The notes beneath the pieces were generated by a model, which searched no databases, had not been told where the DNA came from, and saw only the letters and a program-made list of their open reading frames with translations. The translations under genes and the position numbers were made by a program. DNA of 64,000 nt, taken from assembly GCA_036346395.1 (NCBI GenBank), contig CM070599.1, positions 8,981,232-9,045,231 of the forward strand, written 5' to 3'. Each line of letters opens with the position of its first letter. Within the stretch, counting starts at the first letter, position 1. This DNA comes from Hsuehochloa calcarea (Eukaryota > Streptophyta > Magnoliopsida > Poales > Poaceae). Below, piece after piece: positions 57,001 to 64,000 of the stretch.

Positions 57001-57700
57001 AGCCAAGATCAACTCCAATGGCATCTACACTGCTCGATCCGATGAAGACGGCGAACTCGTTGACCAAAAGGATTTCAGAGCATGATTGGCTCTCTCTTGT
57101 ACCTCACGGCCTCGAGACCGGACATACACTTTTCTCATGTGTCTTTGTGCTCTGTTTGAGCTTCTCCTCGCAGATCTCACCGTCAGCAGTGAAGCGATCT
57201 TCGTACCTTCGAGCTACCATTGACTATGGTATCGGTACTCTTCCTCTTCTTGTCTTTCTCTTAGAGCCTTCTCCGATGCGCACTTTGTCGGGTCAGAGGA
57301 TAGATAGGAAGAGCACTTCCGCACTTGCCAATTCATTGGCACTTCTCTCGCCTCCGGTCGCCGAGGAAGCAATCCGGTGTTGCGCATCCACCGCAGAGGC
57401 CGAGCACGCTGTCGCAGCCGATTGTTTGAGCCAAGTGCTTTGATGGTCTCGACCGCAGATTTCGGTTATCTATCGATGCGCTCCACTCTTCTCGTGATAA
57501 CACGCTGCGATTTGCATTGCCAAGAACCCAAAGGCAACATTCTCGACCAAGCATATTGATATCGATATCACTTTCTTCGAGACCATGTAGAGAAGGGTGA
57601 CATTGCGCCCGCCAGGAGAGTGAGCACCAGCTATGATATCTTCACTAAGCCTCCGGCGACTCTCGGTTTTGCCAAATGGGAGAGCTTGGGGTGGTTTGTC
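54001..57700 (+). pseudogene. Copia pol remnant (plus strand)
   Basis: Protease remnant with IVDS then a damaged Gly/Cys and DSRWFSSL (about 54640-54710). Gag-pre-integrase with GHDLIRGLPKLKMVKDLVCA (about 55080). Integrase core with VVVDDFSRYSWVFFLAS (first Asp, about 55280), SDNGTEF-like sequence (second Asp, about 55400) and QQNGVVERKNRTLVEM (Glu, about 55500). Reverse transcriptase with GTKWVFKNKQSEDG (about 56350) and shifted MDVKSAFLNG-type sequence (about 56550). RNase H to IFTKPPATLGF near 57630. Reading frame changes every 50-200 bp. Dead as sequenced. Confidence 0.8.
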
Positions 57701-59450
57701 CTTACGACACGTGAGGGGAGTTTTGTGCTACTATTATATTATATTATATTATACGCTTACTCCTTTCTCGTTTCATTTCTTTTAATATTTCGGTCAAGTC
57801 CTTCCAAAGATAGGTTAGAGTGTTTCTCTTGCCACATTGCTTTGATCTGCTACTTCTTGTCTTGTGCTTCTAGGATGCCGCTTATTAGTCGTCTCTTCCT
57901 CTCTAAGTAGAGCTTACTCACTTCTTATAGGTTCTAGCAGGGTCGGGCCACCCTTGGGTAGACAGGATGATGTTTGCTCCTTAGTGTTTGTGTAGTTCAG
58001 CTAATAGTCCTAGAATCATATGGGGTAGATAAGAACCTGTCTGAGCGATAGTTTTCTATATCTTTTCTATGCTCTAAAGGACCGCCTTTTCTGCTTTACT
58101 TATCGATTCTCGCTTTTGTTCCTTTGGTTGGGGAGTTATTCTTGGTTATTCCATACTCTTAATTTTGTCATAACTCAACCTGAATTAAAAGATGCATCTC
58201 ATTCAAGGGAATCGATTTTTGTGTATTTCATCAAGCATTGCATCATAATCAAATGGAGCCTTGTTTATTATCCCTTATGATCTGCTTTCACTATTTTACA
58301 TCTTGCCATGATTTATGCTAAACCGCTAGATCTATCATGACTTTTTATGTGTAGTTTAGTCTTTGCCATGCTAAGGTGTTTAAAAATGCTAAACTTGAAT
58401 TAAAATCTTGTCATGATAGCTCTTGAGACTAGTCCGTTGAAACTATCCTTTTATGATTTTCGCCATGTCAAGTAGGTCGAGTTGAGTCCTGAATCTCTTT
58501 TGAACTTTTGAGTAAGCTATGTCGGCTTGTTAAGAAACATGACTTATCTCTAATCACCGGTCTAAAACTTCAAAAGCAAAATGATCTCTTTGTGCGAAAA
58601 ACCTGATCTCACCAAATCTTTCTCATGAGACGGCTTGCCATTGTACTAGGCATGAACTCGGGGAGCCTTGGATGACCTAAGATCACCTCCTTAAGTCCGT
58701 TGTTTGGAGTGGTCGATAAGGCTTGGGATCTAGCACATGGCCAAAAAAAAATGGTTGAAGCTCAGGAGGCAGTTGTGGATGGCACCTAGTCCAGAGCTTG
58801 CTTTACTGAGATAAAACCGTAAAAATTCTTCAGAAAAAGAAAAATGTGCTAAAATTGCTTATCATCAAAGAGACCAAGTTCTGGATAAAATGAGTCCTTC
58901 TTCAACTGGTAGCACTCTAAACTGTTCAGTGTGAGTCTTCTTGGTTCAATTTAGATTATTTGACATGGCTTGCATCATCTTTGGATATTTTTAGCTAGAC
59001 CTCAAACTTGACTTATTTGACCTGCTAAAGAATTGGATCATTAATCAGATTATGGACTTTCTGTCTTAGCTCTTCTATACATCGATTGTCATGATCTTGA
59101 TAGCATTCTTCTGTGTTATGGCTTGATGTAATACTCTAATAGTCATTTTGGATAATCTACATGGCTCCTAATGCTTAAAATGAACATCATATAGTCTTTT
59201 CCTCCCTTTTCTACATATTGATGATTTTATTGTCAAAGGGGGAGAATGATTGTGAGAAAAAGCTTAAAATGAACATCATATAGCCTTGAGTTTTGTGCAA
59301 AAATTGCTCTTTCATCTCATCTCAAGTCTTTCTCTTTTTGTCAACTTGGTCTTGAGCTTAATTGCACTTGTTTAGACCTTGGTTGACTGGAATCTCAAAC
59401 TCATCTTATGCTTTTTCGGTAATTGTCAATATACTCATCAAGGGGGAGAT
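57701..59450 (+). other. Long 3' non-coding region of plus-strand copia element
   Basis: About 1.75 kb with no supportable frame. Starts with a TATTA microsatellite (57732-57755) and ends in the polypurine tract AAGGGGGAGAT (59440-59450). The counterpart in the other copy is 33320-35109. SIRE relatives can carry an extra gene here, but I see none. Confidence 0.65.
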
Positions 59451-61090
59451 TGAGAGACCATGTGAGAGGTCCTCCACTCTGAGTGATGAGTATTTGACAA
59501 GTGTGTTTATTAGATTGAGAGTTGAGGTTTTCGGTTTGGACTGCTTCGGTCGAGACAGGAAATCGGAACTACCGATGTGTATGGAGCGGAAGTTCCGATA
59601 AATCGGAACTACCGACGTTGGAAAAAGGATCTTCCGATTTATCTGGGTTTTGAGTTCGGCTGAAGGAAATCGGAACTTCCGCACAAGGGGTAGCGGAGTG
59701 TCCGATAATTCTGACATTAAGTGTTCTCTCGAGATATCAAATCGGAATTAAATATCCGAAGTCGGTTGTTAGGATATCGGATGTACCGCAGTTGTTGAGC
59801 GCGAACTTCCGATATTCCCGACAGCGCGGATGTTCGAAATCGGAACTTCCGCTGTGGTAGCGCGAACTTCCGATTGTGTCCGTAATCGTGCGTAGAAGAT
59901 TATTTTGTGATTTTGATTTTGTATGAGTTTGAGTCTTATACAATTGTTGATGCTATGATATTGTGCAATGCTATGTGATGTGTTTTTGTCTGTGTTGATC
60001 GCAGGCATCAAGATGGAGTCGTGGCGAGACACGTGGACCGGATTAGGCGCAGGAGGCGTTGAGGTCGAACGGTCGGGATGTGCCAAGACGGCGTGAATCT
60101 TGAAGCGGTTAAGTAGTCGTGCACAACAAGGTGTACGGAGGCTTCCGCAGGTGCGCAGGGGCGAAAGGGTCTTTTCAAAGCGCAAAAGTGGAGGCGGTTC
60201 CGTTCGGGTGTAGCGGGCTTAATGGGTTGGAGGCCCATTAGCAAAGGCTATAAATAGGGGAGAACCCTGGAGTTAGGGTTAGACCTTTTGAGAGAAAATT
60301 AGGGTTAGCTCTAGAAAAGAATTTGTTTTGCTTTTTGAGAGCTTGTTGAGAGGGAGAGTATGATCTGAAATCTTATGTAATCATTCCTCTGTGTTTCCTC
60401 TGTAATCTCTTGATTCTATCAATGAAACTCTGAAGTTTTGATTACTCATTTGTGCCTCTCTTATTCCTCTCTCTGTTCATATTGAATATCTAGGGTTTTG
60501 GCATATCTTTTGATTCGTTTTATAAGATAGCATGAAACTTCATATCTAGAATCGTTTTGGTATTGCTATTACTTCCTCAAAGTTTCATGCTCTAAGAATC
60601 TGAGAATCTCGCTTATCATTGGTTTTGGTCTTTCTTGCCCCTTTCTCAAGAAATCCGTTTTTGGCTCGATTATTGAATCTTTGGTTGCGATTCTTCTCCA
60701 TAAGGTCAAGATGGTGTTTAGGATGATGTCCTGTAAAACTTGACCTGAGAAGAGCATTCAAGATTAAGTAGTTTGGATTTTTGAGCAAAACCCAACGCTC
60801 GTCTTAAGTCGATAATCGAACTTCCGATTTTAGGCAATGAAGTATCGCAAGCGGAACTTCAAGATTATACATCACGGAACTACCGCAAGCGGAACTTCCG
60901 CAGTGTACTTCCCGGAACTTCCGATTTCCAGAAGAACAGCCTGAAACTTGGTTTTGTTATTTGATCTTGCTTCATTTACTTTCTTTAGATCTTCAGAGAT
61001 CTTTGTAGGCTGGTTTTAAATACAAGAAAGGGAGTATTAATTTTAGGCACCATTCACCCCCCCCCCCTCTGTTGCCATTTCGGTCCTTCA
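59451..61090 (+). repeat. 3' LTR of plus-strand copia element
   Basis: Pairs with 50105-51742. TATA at 60249-60256. A C run at 61058-61070 is longer than in the partner. Differences are mostly CTG/CAG-type changes and small indels. Confidence 0.93.
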
Positions 61091-62095
61091 GAGTACTTGA
61101 GAGCGATGGGAGCAGTTGAACCATGGACTTCTGAGGGAGGAGCACGACGGGCATTTAATGCGCCAGAGATAGCCGCTTAAAGGTGACCACGGAAGTGACT
61201 CCACGCGCGCTTCTCCTCGCTCACGCCATTGTTCGACTCAAATGCGCGCCGCACTCGAGGAAGGAGATGACTTTTCCACCGCTGGATTGAAATCGGACGG
61301 TCCAAAAGCAACGGGTGATTAGAACGGTTTGAGCGCCCATTTTAGCTCGAGCCGCTGATTTGGATCCTCTGATTCACATTGCGCGAGGCGCTCGGACGGT
61401 CCGAACGCTTACGCCAACTGAGCCCTTGATTTAGAATCCAACGGTTCACATGGATCGGCGCGCGGATGGTCCGAACGCTCACGCGATCGTGAGTCGCTCG
61501 ATGTTGATCCAACGACGACAACGCCCGCGCCAAACGATCGAGCCGGTGCGGTTAGTTGATCGGGCCGAGTCTAGTGGCTTGAGCCCGAGTCCGACTCGAA
61601 CCCAAGGAACAAAGTGAAAACCGCTAGGGTTTGAATTTGAATAATCGATTTTTGAGGAATTATTTAAGGTAGCAACAAGCTCCAAAATTATGAAATTTTA
61701 ATCGAGATTGCTAATAATGGGAGGAACCTTATATAAAATTTTCAGAGACTTTTATGCAATCGCATTTTTCTAAAAATTCCGTAAGGCTATTTTAGGAGTT
61801 TGACTAATGTTTGACTTGTCTCAAAAATTATCAAATAATTTCTCAAAATTATGAAATAATTCTAAGGTGTTAAACATCACTCCTAGGTTCAATGAAAATT
61901 ATTTTCGTGGGTTGGGCACCGATTTTCATTGAGGAGATTTATGACTTGAATTTAATTGGGAAGTTTTGAGTTTTAATTTCCCCCAATAAATGGAAAGAGG
62001 TTTCAAAAACTGTAACAACACATGAGGCAACAAAAGTTTTAATTTATCCTCATTTTTATTACATTTGAAACACAAACCCAATTTGGGATGTTACA
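61091..62095 (-). repeat. Chromovirus 5' LTR, second part
   Basis: Begins with the copia target duplication GAGTA and runs to GGGATGTTACA. Includes diverged units of the LTR tandem repeat (about 61290-61520). Followed at once by the ACATC duplication. Confidence 0.9.
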
Positions 62096-62100
62096 ACATC

Positions 62101-62301
62101 CCTTGCTTTCTCCACATCTCTACTCCATTCGATTCCTCCTTGGGTTAACTATTCCCTCCCTTTTCTCCTACAAAAGCGTACTACACGCCCTGTTTCTCCA
62201 TCCATCCCCTCCTCTCGTGCAGAGCTCCCCGCTTCTTGGCCTATCCCATCCCCTGGTTCCAAACAACAAATCATCGTAACGCATGTAAGGCATTTCCAGC
62301 G
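62101..62301 (+). promoter_or_regulatory. Proximal promoter and leader of the peroxidase gene
   Basis: CT-rich, leader-like sequence between the chromovirus and the coding start. An upstream ATG at 62283 is closed at once by TAA, a minimal upstream frame. Only about 200 bp of native upstream DNA remain. The former upstream DNA is now left of 28544. Confidence 0.5.
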
Positions 62302-62379
62302 ATGTACATGGCGGAGATCGAGAAGGCGCGGCGGCGGGACCTGCGCGCTCTCATAGTCAGCAAGAGCTGCAGCCCCATC
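62302..62379 (+). pseudogene. Start of an ascorbate-peroxidase-like gene, broken in exon 1
   Basis: ATG at 62302 opens 26 codons reading MYMAEIEKARRRDLRALIVS, then KSCSPI. This matches the N-terminus of plant class I ascorbate peroxidases, where an EI-KAR-LRALI-K-CAPI pattern leads into the distal active-site segment. The peroxisomal-membrane type (APX3/APX5-like) is the nearest match from memory. The next expected residues (MLRLAWH) are replaced at 62380 by an LTR start. The intact enzyme would reduce hydrogen peroxide with ascorbate. Without the right flank I cannot tell whether the gene resumes beyond the window. The short length keeps family assignment tentative, and the extra Arg is unusual. 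Confidence 0.6.
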
Positions 62380-63964
62380 TGCAGGATCGCAAAAAGATTA
62401 CGATAGCATAAAATAAAATTTTATCGTTCAACCAAGTAACCTTCGCTAGTAATAGATCACGAGATTACCATTAGACGCACCAACTCGTAGCGGAAGTAGA
62501 GTCGATGTAGCGAGTTAATGCGGTCGTAGTCGTACCTGCTGCGTGTCTTCTCCTCCGAGTAGTCGTACTCGCCGCACGTCTTCTCCTCCTGCTCTTGTGA
62601 TCGTCATGAGTTGCGGATCGTCCTAGCGCTGATGCTTCGCAACAACACCTCCAAAGTATCCACATATACGGGGCAGGGGCATCACGCGCTGGAGTGCTAG
62701 CACCGGCGGCGTGGTTGAGGAAGGCGTGGCTATTAAGGTTTTGGGAGATTTTCAAAAGATCATCACACCCCTTGCCACCGCCCCTCTATTTATAAGCATA
62801 GATAATGGGTCTCTTACTTGAGATCCATTAGGAACTCGTGACCTACAAGAATTCGGATCACCATCCAAATCAAATACTAGCATTTTAAGTGTGCGACCCT
62901 ATAGGCTCATGTGTAATCGGTTGTGACTCATGAACTCTTTTCCGACCACTAGTCGTTAGCGGTACCTAGCAGCATATAACGATTCCCAAAACACACATAG
63001 AATATATCGGACGAACCTTAATGCAATATGATCTATGACCAGGTCCATATCACTAACGACCAGCTCGTATCTCTATACAACCAGTTCATATTTGGTCTCG
63101 ACCAATTCGTAACTCCTTACGACCAGGTTTCGAGCACTTAGTGACCATGCTCGATTAGCCTACGACCAGCTCGTATCTCCATACGACTAGTCTGTATCTG
63201 ATCGAACTGAAAGACCTTCTCGTGTATTCTTCCTTTGCCTCACGATGCCTGGTTGAACTCAAGGTGAGATGTTGTATCATCCATGGACTATTCAATACTT
63301 TCTCGATCAAGTGTCGAATAACATCATGTGGTCGACACTTCGACCACTAGTGGTATAGCCATGCACTTTCTTTATCTGACCACAATGAGGGGCCCAGAGA
63401 CATCTCTCCTGTTATGTTAGGAGAGGCAAATCCCATATCCGACTAGTCACATCCCTCCGTATATTTCATAGCATACCCGAAAACTACCTCTATAACTACC
63501 TAGTTACGAGTAGCGTTTGGTAACCCCTAAAAGTGCTACTACATATGTAGAAAACCATGCTGATCTTAGGTCTAAGGATTATACATCATCATTGCTTGAG
63601 ACCAACTAATGATACATAGAATCATAACAATCTCAATAGTGTCTCAAGGTGGGTTTTTTTCCAACACCATATTCTCTAACATGTGTCCATATTATTTGTT
63701 TGATATCTCCATATCTATGACCTGCAAAATATAGTCATCAACCAATACATATGCTAGTTTATTCATATGTGTTCTTATATGTTTCCGGCCAGGAAATGTT
63801 TAAGAATAATCATCGCAGAAATATAGAGTTTCACAATCAAGTCGCATACTTGATAATAAATATTATTGATATTATTCTAGGAACAAGATAACATATTATC
63901 CAATGTTATGAACATAATGAAATATAATCATCTTTATGATTGCCTCTAGGGTATATTTCCAACA
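62380..63964 (-). repeat. Angela/BARE-like Ty1-copia 3' LTR
   Basis: Plus strand begins TGCAGGATCGC and ends GGGTATATTTCCAACA, so the minus strand starts TGTTGGAAATATACCC, the characteristic start of Angela-type LTRs, and ends CGATCCTGCA. Length 1585 bp. The five bases before it (CCATC, 62375-62379) should reappear after the element's far end, outside the window. The interior has a pyrimidine/CGACC-rich stretch at about 63050-63190 with degenerate repeats. Confidence 0.8.
63055..63185. repeat. Degenerate ACGACCAGCTCGTATCTC repeats in the Angela-like LTR
   Basis: Four to five loose copies, for example near 63057, 63098 and 63164, with two copies of ACGACCAGCTCGTATCTC nearly exact. Period irregular. 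Confidence 0.6.
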
Positions 63965-64000
63965 GTCTTCCACTTGCACTAGAGTCAATCATTTAAGTAT
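63965..64000 (-). mobile_element. First bases of the Angela-like element interior
   Basis: On the minus strand the bases just before the 3' LTR include CTAGTGCAAGTGGAAGAC, the polypurine tract of Angela-type elements. The element body continues to the right outside the window. Confidence 0.75.

Larger units (their letters stand above)
50105..61090 (+). mobile_element. SIRE-like Ty1-copia element, plus strand (11.0 kb)
   Basis: LTRs 50105-51742 (1638 bp) and 59451-61090 (1640 bp), both TGAGAGACC to GGTCCTTCA. The target duplication GAGTA is perfect (50100-50104 and 61091-61095). It is the same family as the minus-strand element at 31715-42730. Interior order is gag, protease, integrase, reverse transcriptase, RNase H, then a 1.7-kb non-coding tail and a polypurine tract. 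Nearly equal LTR lengths suggest a fairly recent insertion. Confidence 0.93.
28544..62095 (-). mobile_element. Long-LTR chromovirus, minus strand, with a copia insertion in each LTR
   Basis: Both ends are defined: TGTGACGCCCCCGGG at the left and GGGATGTTACA at the right, flanked by the duplication ACATC (28539-28543 and 62096-62100). Left LTR 28544-43818 and right LTR 46843-62095 are each about 4.25 kb once the nested elements are removed. The interior (43819-46842) is only about 3 kb. Minus orientation is set by the primer-binding site next to the right LTR and the polypurine tract next to the left LTR. Chromodomain and long LTRs point to the Tekay/Del group (inferred). Without nested insertions the element would be about 11.5 kb. 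Confidence 0.92.

Noticed and set aside
57701..59450. Envelope-like gene in the SIRE-like copia element
   Set aside because: No frame longer than about 100 codons, no membrane segment pattern or signal peptide that holds up in both copies.

Overview
The window is a stretch of plant nuclear chromosome, almost certainly from a grass with a large, transposon-rich genome. The evidence is plant-type host exons with GT-AG introns, Tourist-like and hAT-like short DNA elements, and LTR retrotransposons of kinds that fill grass genomes: a Tat/RIRE2-like element with an antisense gene, long-LTR chromoviruses, SIRE-like copia elements and an Angela/BARE-like copia LTR. I saw no bacterial or organellar signal, no CRISPR array, and no tRNA or rRNA gene.

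Host genes. Two host genes are visible, both on the + strand. The first encodes a histidine-phosphatase (phosphoglycerate-mutase-like, RHG motif) protein of about 236 residues. Its six exons lie at 1540-1659, 1772-1852, 1961-2089, 3095-3157, 9218-9337 and 24435-24627. Introns 4 (about 6.1 kb) and 5 (about 15.1 kb) are swollen by transposons. Exon 5 is a 120-bp island and does not stay open in frame as sequenced. The second gene is the start of an ascorbate-peroxidase-like gene at 62302. It is cut off after about 26 codons by the long terminal repeat of a copia element whose body runs out of the window to the right.

Layout. 1-1539: upstream flank. 1540-24627: phosphatase gene. Intron 4 holds a 3.4-kb solo LTR (5494-8894, CTTTC target duplication). 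Intron 5 holds a minus-strand Ty3-gypsy element (9478-23469, left end missing). That element is interrupted by a hAT-type element (11716-12286, perfect 8-bp duplication) and by a minus-strand Tat-like complex (about 12888-22573). The complex has two 0.9-kb LTRs, a gag-deleted body, a spliced antisense gene, and a second partial element sharing the left LTR. 24628-28543: intergenic DNA with a Tourist-like MITE, an hAT-like MITE and copia remnants. 28544-62095: one 33.5-kb chromovirus insertion (ACATC target duplication) with 4.25-kb LTRs. Each LTR carries its own 11-kb SIRE-like copia element, minus strand at 31715-42730 and plus strand at 50105-61090. 62101-62379: 5' end of the peroxidase gene. 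62380-64000: Angela/BARE-like LTR and the first bases of its interior.

How it fits together. The original locus was probably two genes in tandem about 4 kb apart, expanded to more than 60 kb by nested insertions. Target duplications give a clear order of events. All retroelement reading frames are broken. Part of that breakage looks like base-calling error (homopolymer shortening, loss of CTG/CAG) rather than biological decay. The most interesting untested signals are the palindromic GTCGTA arrays between divergent TATA boxes in the Tat LTR next to a spliced antisense gene, the 11-kb inverted copia pair, and the palindromic CGGAAGTTCCG clusters in the copia LTRs.
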